A DNA stretch of 64,000 bases from Burkholderia seminalis DSM 23518. GTDB taxonomy: Bacteria > Pseudomonadota > Gammaproteobacteria > Burkholderiales > Burkholderiaceae. Positions 40,270 through 48,908 of the stretch are shown here, in pieces. The DNA is taken from contig NZ_CADFDK010000004.1 of assembly GCF_902832885.1 (NCBI RefSeq), forward strand, positions 467,655 through 531,654, in the 5' to 3' direction. The first letter of the stretch is position 1; each line of letters begins with the position of its first letter. The notes beneath the pieces are model-generated. The model saw only the letters and a list, made by a program, of their open reading frames with translations. It made no database searches and was not told where the DNA came from. The translations under genes and the position numbers were made by a program.

Positions 40270-42305
40270 TGCGTCGACGCGTCGCCTCGATCCGGTTTCA
40301 ACCGCGCAGCCTGCAACGGGCCGCGCTCGCCATGTGCGCGACCGCGTTGCTCACGGCGTCGCTGTGCATGGCGCCCGCGCAGCATGCGCGGGCCGCGGAC
40401 CTGCGCTGGCGCAACAAGCCGTTCACGATCGTCGCGAACGGCAAGAAGATCGGCGACTTCATCCGCGAGCTCGCGTCGTCGCAGGGCGTGACGGCGGTGG
40501 TCGACCCGAAGGTCGACGGCGTGATCAGCGGCCGCTTCTCGGGCACGCCGCAACAGACGCTCGACACGATCTGCTCGACCTACGGGCTCACGTGGTACTA
40601 CGACGGCTCGTTCCTGTACGTCGATCCGGCCGATCAGTCGCAGACGCAGATGATCCCGATCCCGCCGAACGCAGCCGGTGAAATCGGCCGCGCGCTGCAG
40701 GCGATGCAGATTCCCGACAAGCGCTACACGCTGGTGATCAACGACCGCGCGAACAGCGTGTACGTGGCCGGCCCGCGCCGCTACGTCGAGCTCGTGCGGC
40801 AGGCGGTCGGCTCGGTCGGCGATCCGTCGGCGAACGGCGCGCATGCGGACATCCGCGCGTTCCGGCTGAAGTACGGCTGGGCGTCGGATTTCACGATCAA
40901 CCGCTCGGGCAAGGAGGTGACGGTGCCGGGCGTCGCGACGATCCTGAGCCGCCTGTTCGGCAAGGGCGGCGGCACGAACGCGCTGCCGTCGAGCACGCCG
41001 CTCGGACAGGCCGCGCGCCAGGTGAAGCTGGGCTCGGGGCTGACGATCGCCGTGCCGCGGCTCGACTTCCCCGATATCGCCGGCGGCCCGCGCGCGGGCG
41101 GTTACGCGGGCGACAGCAGTGCCGGCGGCGGGCTTGCACCGTTCGGGAACGCCGGCGGCGGCGACGCGCTGCCGCAGATCGTCGCCGATCCGGCGATCAA
41201 CGCGGTGATCGTGCGCGACCTGCCGGAGAACATGTACCGCTACCAGTCGCTGATCAACCAGCTCGACGAGCGGCCGCGCATCGTCGAGATCAACGTGACG
41301 ATCATCGACATCAACGAGGATTCGCTCGACAGCCTCGGGATCGACTGGCGCCTGCACACGACGCACGGCGACGTGCAGATCGGCAACGGCGCGAATCCGC
41401 TGAACGGCAACACGCAGTACAACGGCTCGGGCAATCCGCCGCTCACGTTCGGCGTCGGCACGTCGGAAACCGGGCAGACGGGCACCTTCCTGCCGACCGG
41501 CATCGCGTTGACGGCATCGATCGGCGGCTCGCTGCGCAACTACCTGCTCACGCGCGTGAACGCGCTCGCGCAGAAGGGGCAGGCGCAGTTGCGTTCGAAA
41601 CCGAAGGTGCTGGCGCTCGACAACACCGAGGCGATCCTCGAGAACCTTACGCAGTTCTACGTGCAGGTGCAGGGCTACCAGGATTCGTCGCTGTACAGCG
41701 TGACGACCGGCACGAGCATCAAGGTGACGCCGATGATCGTCGACGAGGCGATCCGCAACGCGGCGGCCGTGTCCGGCAATCCGCAGAGCGTGATGATGTC
41801 GATCGACATCCAGGACGGCAACGTCGTGCAAGGGCAGGCCGTGTCGAACATTCCGGTGATCCAGCAGCGCAACATCGTCACCAAGTCGATGATCGACGAG
41901 GGCAAGAGCCTGCTGATCGCGGGTTTCAACGACGACGAGGTGAAGCTGAACAAGAGCGGCGTGCCCTGGCTGTCCGACATTCCGCTGATCGGCAACCTGT
42001 TCAAGTACACCGACAAGTCGGGCAACCACATGGAGCGGTTCTACCTGCTGACGCCGCGCGTGGTGACGACCGCGTCGATGTATGCGCCGGACGGCTCGCC
42101 CGTGAACCCGGGTGTCGACGCGCCGGCCGGCCAGGAAGGACTGTCGATGTACCGCCCGCCGGACAACGACGTCGCGGTGCCGCTGACGCCGAAGCCGCTG
42201 CCCGGCACGAAGTTCGGTCCGCCCGCGCTGCCGCCGCCGCAGGATGCGGCGGCGCAGCCCGCGACGACCGCAGGAGCCACTCCCCATGTCGACGAGCATC
42301 ATTGA
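40269..42305 (+). CDS. sctC: T3SS outer-membrane secretin SctC
   Basis: The 678-residue secretin has a signal peptide (basic, then hydrophobic core ending A-R-A-A-D) followed by N0/N1-like domains (from D-L-R-W-R-N-K-P-F, with E-L-A-S-S-Q-G-V). The secretin core has V-R-D-L-P-E-N-M-x-R-Y near residue 318 and V-P-W-L-S-D-I-P-L-I-G-N-L-F near 561-574. A Pro-rich tail ends the protein. It forms the outer-membrane ring of the needle complex. AGGAG lies 6 nt upstream of the ATG. Confidence 0.96.
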   Translation: MRRRVASIRFQPRSLQRAALAMCATALLTASLCMAPAQHARAADLRWRNKPFTIVANGKKIGDFIRELASSQGVTAVVDPKVDGVISGRFSGTPQQTLDTICSTYGLTWYYDGSFLYVDPADQSQTQMIPIPPNAAGEIGRALQAMQIPDKRYTLVINDRANSVYVAGPRRYVELVRQAVGSVGDPSANGAHADIRAFRLKYGWASDFTINRSGKEVTVPGVATILSRLFGKGGGTNALPSSTPLGQAARQVKLGSGLTIAVPRLDFPDIAGGPRAGGYAGDSSAGGGLAPFGNAGGGDALPQIVADPAINAVIVRDLPENMYRYQSLINQLDERPRIVEINVTIIDINEDSLDSLGIDWRLHTTHGDVQIGNGANPLNGNTQYNGSGNPPLTFGVGTSETGQTGTFLPTGIALTASIGGSLRNYLLTRVNALAQKGQAQLRSKPKVLALDNTEAILENLTQFYVQVQGYQDSSLYSVTTGTSIKVTPMIVDEAIRNAAAVSGNPQSVMMSIDIQDGNVVQGQAVSNIPVIQQRNIVTKSMIDEGKSLLIAGFNDDEVKLNKSGVPWLSDIPLIGNLFKYTDKSGNHMERFYLLTPRVVTTASMYAPDGSPVNPGVDAPAGQEGLSMYRPPDNDVAVPLTPKPLPGTKFGPPALPPPQDAAAQPATTAGATPHVDEHH

Positions 42306-43621
42306 TCCGCACGGCGACGGCGCATTGCCCGGCGGCGCGGGGGGGCGGCGCGGCCGCGCTCGCGTCGCCGTGGAACCTGTGTTTCCTGAGCGGGCCGATG
42401 TACGGCCGCACGATGTCGCTCGCGCGCGGCGCGAACTGGGTCGGCACCGCGGCCGATTGCGAAGTGATCCTGCCCGATCGCGAGATCGGCGCGAAGCAGG
42501 TGTGCCTGCAGGTCGGCGCGCTCGCGGTGACCGTGCAGAACCACGGCGGCGAGACCGGCGCGGCGGTGCTGTTCAACGACGAACCGCTCGGCGCGGGGCG
42601 CCGCTCGCTGACGCCGCACGACGTCGTGACGGTCGGCTCGATCCGGCTCGGCATCGCGCGGCATGCGCAGGCGAGCGTCGCGGTGCCGGACGAAGCCGAT
42701 GCGCCGGACGCCGCGCGCGAGGCCGCGTGGCTCGGCTGGCTCACGGGCGGCCTGCGCCGCCTCGGCAGCCGCCGGCTCGTGATCGCGCTGGTCGCGTTGT
42801 GGATCGGCGTGCTGCTCGGCGCGCTCGGCTACGGCTTCGTCGCGTGGTCGGGGCGCCTGCCGTGGCAGCACGAATCGGTGCTCGCGCGCACGCACCGGCT
42901 GCAGCAGCTGCTGCATGCGTATCCGGAGCTGGCCGTCGCGCCGCGCGACGACGGCGTGATCGTGTCGGGCTACGTCAGCGATCCGGCCGCGCGCGAACGC
43001 GTCGCGCAGATCGTCGCGGAGGTCGACAACGCGGCGCTCGGCAACATCTACGTGGTCAGCGACCTGGTGGCGACCGCGCAGACCTATTTCAGCGATACGG
43101 CGCTGACGGTGACGTATCTCGGCCGCGGCCGGATCGAACTGACGGGCGCGGCCGCGCGCGCGCAGATCGAGCCGCGCATCCGCAACTACATGAAGGATGC
43201 GCGACCGGCGCTCGAAGTCGTCGATCACGTGCGCGATGCCGATCCGGCCGCGCCGCGCACGGCGACGACGCTGGGCGGCACGGCTGGCATTCCGGAGATC
43301 ACGACCGTGTTCGCGGGCGACGGCGACCAGCGCTACATCGAGACGGCCGACGGCAGCCGCTATTTCGAAGGCGCGCGGCTGAAGGAGGGGGCGACGGTCG
43401 TGTCGATCGGCCCGGACGAAGTCGTGTTCGAACGCGGCGGCCAGCGCATCACGATGCCGCTCGGCGGCCCGTCGGCGCGTGCGCCCGAACAGGCGCCGGC
43501 GCCGCCCGTGGCACCGCTCGCGAGCGGCGCGGCCGCCGGGGTCGCGCAGCCGGTGCCGGGGCCGACGCTGTTGCCTGAGGCGGCGGCAACCGCGGCGGCA
43601 TCGAAGGAGAAGGCGCACTAG
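42302..43621 (+). CDS. sctD: T3SS inner-membrane ring protein SctD
   Basis: The 439-residue protein is SctD (YscD/PrgH family): a cytoplasmic FHA-like domain (about 20-115), one transmembrane helix (about 160-180, V-I-A-L-V-A-L-W-I-G-V-L-L-G-A-L) and periplasmic ring-building repeats (about 195-360). Its N-terminus is problematic. The intact frame would need a TTG start at 42302 overlapping the sctC stop (TTGA). A better start, ATG 42286 with AGGAG upstream, leads into another frame that joins this one only if one G of the seven-G run near 42338-42344 is removed. With six Gs the N-terminus reads M-S-T-S-I-I-D-P-H-G-D-G, then G-G-A-G-G-G-A-A-A-L-A-S-P-W-N-L. A base-call or assembly error is therefore likely. 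Confidence 0.82.
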   Translation: MIRTATAHCPAARGGGAAALASPWNLCFLSGPMYGRTMSLARGANWVGTAADCEVILPDREIGAKQVCLQVGALAVTVQNHGGETGAAVLFNDEPLGAGRRSLTPHDVVTVGSIRLGIARHAQASVAVPDEADAPDAAREAAWLGWLTGGLRRLGSRRLVIALVALWIGVLLGALGYGFVAWSGRLPWQHESVLARTHRLQQLLHAYPELAVAPRDDGVIVSGYVSDPAARERVAQIVAEVDNAALGNIYVVSDLVATAQTYFSDTALTVTYLGRGRIELTGAAARAQIEPRIRNYMKDARPALEVVDHVRDADPAAPRTATTLGGTAGIPEITTVFAGDGDQRYIETADGSRYFEGARLKEGATVVSIGPDEVVFERGGQRITMPLGGPSARAPEQAPAPPVAPLASGAAAGVAQPVPGPTLLPEAAATAAASKEKAH

Positions 43622-43762
43622 CGCCGCGACAGGTCATGCGCATCGCGCGGCACGCGGTGCGCGCATTACGCGAGGCGTCGCAGCGGTGCGGCGGCTCACG
43701 TCGCCGGCGGGGCATGGGGCCGCCGCCGGAAGGTGGATGAACTTCACTTAAAGGAGCACAAC

Positions 43763-43975
43763 ATGGGTACGCAGGCAGCAGGTGGTGCAACCAACACGAA
43801 CCAGGTCCAGCAGCAGGCCGACGACCTGACCAAGACGCAGCTCGAACTGACGAAGATCAACTTCCAGGTCCAGCAGTCGACGGCGACGTTCGAAACCAGC
43901 AACGCAGTGACCGCGCAAGAGGGGACGGCGAACGCCCAGGTTGCGCAGCACCTGAGCTCGGCCGGCCGCGCATGA
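43763..43975 (+). CDS. Small T3SS protein, needle (SctF) candidate, 70 aa
   Basis: AAGGAG lies 8 nt before the ATG at 43763. The 70-residue peptide is Gln/Thr/Ala-rich and predicted helical (Q-Q-Q-A-D-D-L-T-K-T-Q-L-E-L-T-K-I-N). It shows none of the conserved residues of YscF/PrgI needles (W near the N-terminus, C-terminal F-R). Position between sctD and sctI matches the needle-gene place in many T3SS operons, and Hrp-pilin-type subunits are poorly conserved. It is therefore a candidate needle subunit, but could be another small component (chaperone or SctE/G-like). Upstream 140 bp hold no gene. Confidence 0.5.
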   Translation: MGTQAAGGATNTNQVQQQADDLTKTQLELTKINFQVQQSTATFETSNAVTAQEGTANAQVAQHLSSAGRA

Positions 43976-44123
43976 CGCCGGTCGCCGGCCGTGCCGCGCG
44001 TGGCCGCGCGCCGGGTCTGCCCGAGCAGGGCGTCCGGCGGCGGATGCGTGCGTGCCGGCCGGTTTGTTCCGGGCTGGCCCGACCGATCCGGTCCGGCGTC
44101 GGCCACTCGAGGAGGGCATGAAC

Positions 44124-44603
44124 ATGTCAGTGACAGGCGTAGGCGCGGCGCCGCCGGGCGCGGCCGCGCTCGCGAGCGCCGCGCAGCAGCAAACGGGTGC
44201 GGCGTCCGATCCGGCGCAGGTGCGCCAGTTCGATGCGCTGATGCAGCCGGGGGCATCGGCGGCGGCCCCGCCGTCCGCGTCGGGCGTCGCGATGTCGCGC
44301 GCGCCGGCGGATGCGGCGCCGGCCGTGCAGATGACGCCCGCGCAGGCGAACCAGTCGTCGCTCGTCGAGCGGTTGCGCACCTACGGCAACGATCTCGATT
44401 CGCGGTACGCGAACATCGACAAGCATCGCAGCGAGATGCTGACGTCGATGGCGGACAGCCGCAGCGACCCGCTGATGACGATGGTGAAGGCGATGGACTT
44501 CCAGTGGACGGCGACCACCACGATTTCGGAATACCAGTTGAGCCTGTCGGTCGCGCAGGCGGCGAACGGCTTCACGCACACGGTGCTGAAGACGCAGGAG
44601 TGA
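44124..44603 (+). CDS. sctI: T3SS inner rod protein SctI
   Basis: The 159-residue protein has a low-complexity N-terminal half (Ala/Pro/Gln-rich) and a conserved helical C-terminus D-P-L-M-T-M-V-K-A-M-D-F-Q-W followed by T-I-S-E-Y-Q-L-S-L-S-V-A-Q-A-A-N-G, the YscI/HrpB inner-rod signature. The start at 44124 has AGGAGG with 8-nt spacing; an ATG six bases earlier has too little space. It connects the export gate to the needle. Confidence 0.88.
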   Translation: MSVTGVGAAPPGAAALASAAQQQTGAASDPAQVRQFDALMQPGASAAAPPSASGVAMSRAPADAAPAVQMTPAQANQSSLVERLRTYGNDLDSRYANIDKHRSEMLTSMADSRSDPLMTMVKAMDFQWTATTTISEYQLSLSVAQAANGFTHTVLKTQE

Positions 44604-44653
44604 TGGCGCGCGTGGGCCGGATCCGGTCTCGCGCGCCCTGAAGCGGACAAACG

Positions 44654-45535
44654 ATGACGACGATCGATTCGACGCCGCGCGTGCATGCGTGGCGCAGCCG
44701 GGCGGCGCGCGCGCTGCTCGCGGGGCTGCTCGTGCTGTTGGCCGGGTGCCAGAAGGAGCTGTACTCGGGCCTGTCGGAGCGCGACGCGAACCAGATGGTC
44801 GCCGTGCTCGGCGACGCGGGCATCAGCGCGTCGAAGGACAACGACGCGCGCGACACGTCGGACCGCAACGCGTGGCTCGTGAGCGTCGCGGACGGCGACA
44901 TGCAGTCGGCACTCACGGTGCTGCAGGCGAACGGGCTGCCGAAGCCGAGCTATGCGAGCCTCGGCGAGCTGTTCCAGAAGCAGGGCCTCGTGTCGACGCC
45001 CGCCGAGGAGCGCGTGCGCTACCTGTACGGCGTGTCGCAGGATCTGTCGCGCACGCTGCAGGACATCGAGGGCGTCGTGGTCGCGCGCGTGCAGGTCGTG
45101 ATTCCCGAGAACGATCCGTTGGCGGACAAGATCAAGCCGTCGTCGGCGGCCGTCTACATCCGCTACCGGCCCGGCGTCGACCTGCGCGCGATGGCGCCGA
45201 TGGTCAAGGATCTCGTCGCGCACAGCATCGAAGGGCTGCAGTACGACAACGTGTCGCTGTTCCTGCAGCCGGCCGCCGCGCGCGCGACACGCGTGGACGG
45301 GATCGGCAGCGCGGTGTCGGACGTCCTGCGGCTGCGTTCGCCGCTCGGCTGGCTCGTGTTCGCGCTGATCCTGTTGACTTGCGCGGTCATCGCGCTGTCG
45401 GCCGCGCGGCGCGGGATGTTCGGCGCGCGGCTCGCGGGCCTGCTCGGTGCGCCGCGCGGGGCGAACGGTGCCGGCGGCGCGTCGCAGCCGGGCGGCGGCC
45501 TGCGCGCGGCGGACGGTGCGCGCGACGGCGCATGA
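44654..45535 (+). CDS. sctJ: T3SS inner-membrane ring lipoprotein SctJ
   Basis: The 293-residue protein has a lipoprotein signal peptide (L-L-A-G-L-L-V-L-L-A-G-C, Cys about 32), followed by the FliF/YscJ domain with L-Y-S-G-L-S-E-R-D-A-N-Q-M and R-V-Q-V-V-I-P-E-N-D-P. A C-terminal transmembrane helix follows (about 228-248, L-V-F-A-L-I-L-L-T-C-A-V-I-A-L). A Gly/Ala-rich tail of about 40 residues ends it. Its stop overlaps the sctK start (ATGA). Confidence 0.95.
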   Translation: MTTIDSTPRVHAWRSRAARALLAGLLVLLAGCQKELYSGLSERDANQMVAVLGDAGISASKDNDARDTSDRNAWLVSVADGDMQSALTVLQANGLPKPSYASLGELFQKQGLVSTPAEERVRYLYGVSQDLSRTLQDIEGVVVARVQVVIPENDPLADKIKPSSAAVYIRYRPGVDLRAMAPMVKDLVAHSIEGLQYDNVSLFLQPAAARATRVDGIGSAVSDVLRLRSPLGWLVFALILLTCAVIALSAARRGMFGARLAGLLGAPRGANGAGGASQPGGGLRAADGARDGA

Positions 45536-46281
45536 GCGATCCGCACGCGCCGCCGCCGGGCGACGGGCTCAACCCGGCCGACGCCGCGCCGCTGCCGTGG
45601 CTGCAGCCGCTCGCGGCACCGCCCGCGCCGCGCCGCGCGGCGTTTCATGCGCTCGTCTGCGACTTCAACCTGCGGCCCGACCGCTACCTGCACGTGACGC
45701 GCGTGCCGGCCGACTGGCCCGCGCGCTACCGCTCGCCGGACGCGTTCGGCGCGGCCGGCCGCAAGCTGCTCGCGCGGCACCTGCTCGCGGCGAACGACGT
45801 GGCCGGCCGGCACGACTTCGACGTCGCGAACCCGTGCGCGCGGCTCGCGCTGCTGCCGGGCGCGGCGCTCGAGCAACTGGCCGCGTATGCGGGGCTGCTG
45901 CTGCATCGCGCGTGGCTGCGCGACGCGCTGGCCGGGCGCCGCGTCCGCGCGGAAGTCGCGGCGCGGCTCGGCGGCGACGCGCTGGACCTCGTGCTCGAAC
46001 GCGCGCCGGAATTCGGCGCGCTGGCGGAAACGCTCGAACCGTGGCGTGCCGATCCCGCCGCGTTGCCGGTCGTGATCCGCGCGCGCGGCGGCCGGCTGCT
46101 CGCGGATTTCATCGGCGCGGCCGGCGAGGCGGTCGCGCGGCGCGTGCGCCTGAAATTCAACCGCGCGATCGACGACGAGGCGCCTTACTGGCTGAATCGC
46201 GCTCAGCGCGACCAGTTCGGCGAACTGATGTTCCTGTTTCTGATTCCCGAGAGGCTTGCGTCATGGGACTGGCTTTTCTGA
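45532..46281 (+). CDS. sctK: T3SS accessory/sorting platform protein SctK
   Basis: The 249-residue soluble protein lies between sctJ and sctL, the SctK position, and has the short conserved N-terminal segment F-N-L-R-P-D-R-Y-L-H-x-T-R with W-P-A-R-Y-R. The C-terminus contains P-Y-W-L-N-R-A-Q-R-D-Q-F and ends W-D-W-L-F. SctK links the sorting platform (SctQ-SctL-SctN) to the membrane ring. It overlaps sctJ by four bases and sctL by 19. Confidence 0.8.
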   Translation: MSDPHAPPPGDGLNPADAAPLPWLQPLAAPPAPRRAAFHALVCDFNLRPDRYLHVTRVPADWPARYRSPDAFGAAGRKLLARHLLAANDVAGRHDFDVANPCARLALLPGAALEQLAAYAGLLLHRAWLRDALAGRRVRAEVAARLGGDALDLVLERAPEFGALAETLEPWRADPAALPVVIRARGGRLLADFIGAAGEAVARRVRLKFNRAIDDEAPYWLNRAQRDQFGELMFLFLIPERLASWDWLF

Positions 46282-46892
46282 TCACGAGCGACAATCTGCA
46301 GCTGCTGTCGGAGCGCAAGGTGCTCAAGGAGCGCGAGTACGCGGCGCTGCTCGATGCGTCCGCGGTGATCGCGACCGCGCATGAAGAGGCCGCGCGCATC
46401 GTCGCCGACGCGCAGCGCGAATTCGACAAGCGCCAGGCGGCCGGCTACGACGAAGGGATGCGCCGCGCGCAGCGCGAGCAGGCCGCGCAGGCCTACGCGC
46501 AGGCGCTTGCCGCCACGCGCACGATGGAGACGATGAAGGATGCGATGGCCGATATCGTCGTGAAAGCCGTGCGCGCGATCGTCGGCGAGATGAGCACGCA
46601 GAAGCTGTACGAGGCCGCGCTCGCGCGGATCGCGCCGCTCGTGCGCGACGAGGCGTTTCTGGTCGTGCATGTCGCGCCCGGCCGCCAGGACGAGATGCGC
46701 GACGCGCTCGACGGCGCGTTCGCCGGACAGTCGAACCGGCAGAAGATCCGCATCGTCGAGGACGCGCGGCTCGAGCGCCACGCGTGCACGGTCGAGACGC
46801 CGTCCGGGCGCATCGACGCGAGTCTCGACCTGCAGATCGACGCGCTGCGCCAGGCGATCCGCCGCGATGCGCTGAAGGGCGCCGCGCGATGA
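46263..46892 (+). CDS. sctL: T3SS ATPase regulator/stator SctL
   Basis: The 209-residue protein is the HrpE/YscL (FliH-like) stator: a long N-terminal helix (E-Y-A-A-L-L-D-A-S-A-V-I-A-T-A, then coiled-coil-like E-E-A-A-R-I-V-A-D-A-Q-R-E-F-D) and a V1-ATPase E-like C-domain (about 105-209, A-M-A-D-I-V-V-K-A-V-R-A-I-V). It binds the SctN ATPase encoded next. The ATG at 46263 lies inside the end of sctK and has CGAGAGG upstream. Confidence 0.92.
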   Translation: MGLAFLITSDNLQLLSERKVLKEREYAALLDASAVIATAHEEAARIVADAQREFDKRQAAGYDEGMRRAQREQAAQAYAQALAATRTMETMKDAMADIVVKAVRAIVGEMSTQKLYEAALARIAPLVRDEAFLVVHVAPGRQDEMRDALDGAFAGQSNRQKIRIVEDARLERHACTVETPSGRIDASLDLQIDALRQAIRRDALKGAAR

Positions 46893-48268
46893 ACGCGCCG
46901 CTCGACGATCCGCAACCGTTCGGCGGTGACGACGACGGCGCGCCGTTCGATCGCGGCCGCCTCGTCGGCGAACTCGACGCGGGGCTCGCGTTCTTCTCGC
47001 CGGTATCGGTGCAGGGTCGCGTCAATCACGCGGTCGGGCAGATCCTGAACGCGACGGGCATCCGCGCGCGGCTCGGCGAGATCTGCGAGTTGCGCACGCC
47101 GAACCAGCCGACGCTGCTCGCGGAGGTGGTCGGTTTTTCGCGGCAGACGACGTTGCTCACGCCGCTCGGCGACGTGGCCGGGCTGTCGCCGGAGACGACC
47201 GTCGTGCCGTCCGGGCGCGAGCATGTGTTTCCGGTGGGGGAAGGGCTGTTCGGCCGGGTGCTCGACGGGCTCGGCCGGCCGCTCGACGATCGCGGGCCCG
47301 TGACGGGCGCCGCGTGGGTGTCGACGCAGCAGGACCCGCCGAATCCGCTCGCGCGCAAGATGATCGACACGCCGTTTCCGACCGGCGTGCGCGTGATCGA
47401 CGGCCTGATGACGCTCGGCGTCGGGCAGCGCGTGGGCATCTTCGCGCCGTCCGGCGTCGGCAAGAGCACGCTGCTCGGGATGATCGCGCGCGGTGCGCAG
47501 GCCGATGTGAACGTGATCGCGCTCGTCGGCGAACGCGGTCGCGAGGTGCGCGAATTCATCGAGCACAGCCTGTCGCCGGAGGTGCGCGCGCGGTCGATCG
47601 TCGTCGTATCGACCTCCGATCGCCCCGCGATGGAGCGCGTGAAATCCGCGCTGGTCGCGACCGCGATCGCCGAGCACTTCCGCGACGCGGGCAAGCGCGT
47701 GCTGCTGCTGGTCGATTCGCTGACGCGTTTTGCCCGCGCGCAGCGCGAGGTCGGCCTCGCGAGCGGCGAGCCGCCGACGCGGCGCAGCTTCCCGCCGTCG
47801 ACGTTCGCGGTGCTGCCGCGCCTGCTCGAGCGTGCGGGGCAGGGTGCGCACGGGTCGATCACCGCACTCTATACGGTGCTCGTCGAAGGGGACGAGGAAT
47901 CGGACCCGATCGCCGAGGAAGTGCGCTCGATCCTCGACGGCCATATCGTGCTCTCGCGCAAGATCGCGCTCGCGAACCGCTATCCGGCGATCGACGTGCT
48001 CGCGAGCCTGTCGCGCGTGATGCCGCTCGTCGCGAGCCGCGCGCACCAGCAGGCGGCCGCGCGCGTGCGCGAGCTGATCGCGAAGTACCAGGAGATCGAG
48101 CTGCTCGTGCAGATCGGCGAGTATCGCGAAGGCAGCGACCGGCTCGGCGATCTCGCGCTGCGCGCGCGCGACGCGATCGGCGCGTTCTGCGCGCAGGCGT
48201 CGAACGAGGACGTGCGTTTCGATGCGCAGCTCGCGAAGCTGATGAAGCTGGCGAACGATCATGTCTGA
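46889..48268 (+). CDS. sctN: T3SS ATPase SctN
   Basis: The 459-residue F1-beta-like ATPase energises effector unfolding and export. Walker A is G-I-F-A-P-S-G-V-G-K-S-T at 183-194 and Walker B V-L-L-L-V-D-S-L-T-R-F-A near 280. The catalytic glutamate is in V-G-E-R-G-R-E-V. About 30 acidic residues precede the beta-barrel domain. Length fits the family (about 440). It overlaps sctL by four bases and sctO by eight, which indicates tight coupling. Confidence 0.97.
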   Translation: MNAPLDDPQPFGGDDDGAPFDRGRLVGELDAGLAFFSPVSVQGRVNHAVGQILNATGIRARLGEICELRTPNQPTLLAEVVGFSRQTTLLTPLGDVAGLSPETTVVPSGREHVFPVGEGLFGRVLDGLGRPLDDRGPVTGAAWVSTQQDPPNPLARKMIDTPFPTGVRVIDGLMTLGVGQRVGIFAPSGVGKSTLLGMIARGAQADVNVIALVGERGREVREFIEHSLSPEVRARSIVVVSTSDRPAMERVKSALVATAIAEHFRDAGKRVLLLVDSLTRFARAQREVGLASGEPPTRRSFPPSTFAVLPRLLERAGQGAHGSITALYTVLVEGDEESDPIAEEVRSILDGHIVLSRKIALANRYPAIDVLASLSRVMPLVASRAHQQAAARVRELIAKYQEIELLVQIGEYREGSDRLGDLALRARDAIGAFCAQASNEDVRFDAQLAKLMKLANDHV

Positions 48269-48908
48269 AACCGACGACCGCCTCGTGCTCGCGACGCTCG
48301 CGCGCCTGAAGCGCGTGCGCGAGATGCGCAGCCAGATCGCCCGCGTCGCGGCCGCGCGCCAGCAGGGCGTCGCCGCGCAGAGCCGTCGCGCGCTCGATGC
48401 CGCGCAAGCGCAGCTTGCGCAACAGGTTGCCGCGAAGGCCGCGATCCAGGTGCGGCTCGCCGACGATCTGCGCGAGGCGCGCGCGCTGCAGGAGGCCGCG
48501 GCCGATACACGCACGTTCGACCGCCACATCGGCACCGCGAACGCATCGGTGAACCAGGCCGCGCACCTGCATCGCGGCCACGAGGCGACGCTCGCCGACC
48601 TGCAGCGCGCCGCGCGCAAGGCGAAGGCCGCCGAGGACAAGCTCGAGAAGGCCGGCGAGAAGGCGCTGCAGGCGCGCGCCGCCCGGATCGAGCGCGACGC
48701 CGACGAAGTCGCGGACGGTTACGCGGTGCGGCGTTTCTCGACGGCCGGCGCATGGGTGGCCGGGGTGGCCGGGGCGGGCGATACGGCCGGTCATGCGTCC
48801 ACGCCGCCTGAAGCGGCCGCCGCGTTCGATGCGGAGATGTCCGGCCCGGCTGGCGAGGCCGCGGCCGACGATGCCGCGCCACCCGCGGCCGCGGAGCGCC
48901 GATGCTAG
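48261..48908 (+). CDS. sctO: T3SS central stalk protein SctO (YscO/HrpD-like)
   Basis: The 215-residue protein is predicted almost entirely coiled-coil from about 5 to 155 (R-L-K-R-V-R-E-M-R-S-Q-I-A-R-V-A-A-A-R and D-L-Q-R-A-A-R-K-A-K-A-A-E-D-K-L-E), with a flexible Ala/Gly/Pro-rich tail. Its position between sctN and sctT is that of the FliJ-like stalk. Sequence conservation in the family is weak, so the assignment rests on position and coiled-coil structure. Confidence 0.8.
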   Translation: MSETDDRLVLATLARLKRVREMRSQIARVAAARQQGVAAQSRRALDAAQAQLAQQVAAKAAIQVRLADDLREARALQEAAADTRTFDRHIGTANASVNQAAHLHRGHEATLADLQRAARKAKAAEDKLEKAGEKALQARAARIERDADEVADGYAVRRFSTAGAWVAGVAGAGDTAGHASTPPEAAAAFDAEMSGPAGEAAADDAAPPAAAERRC

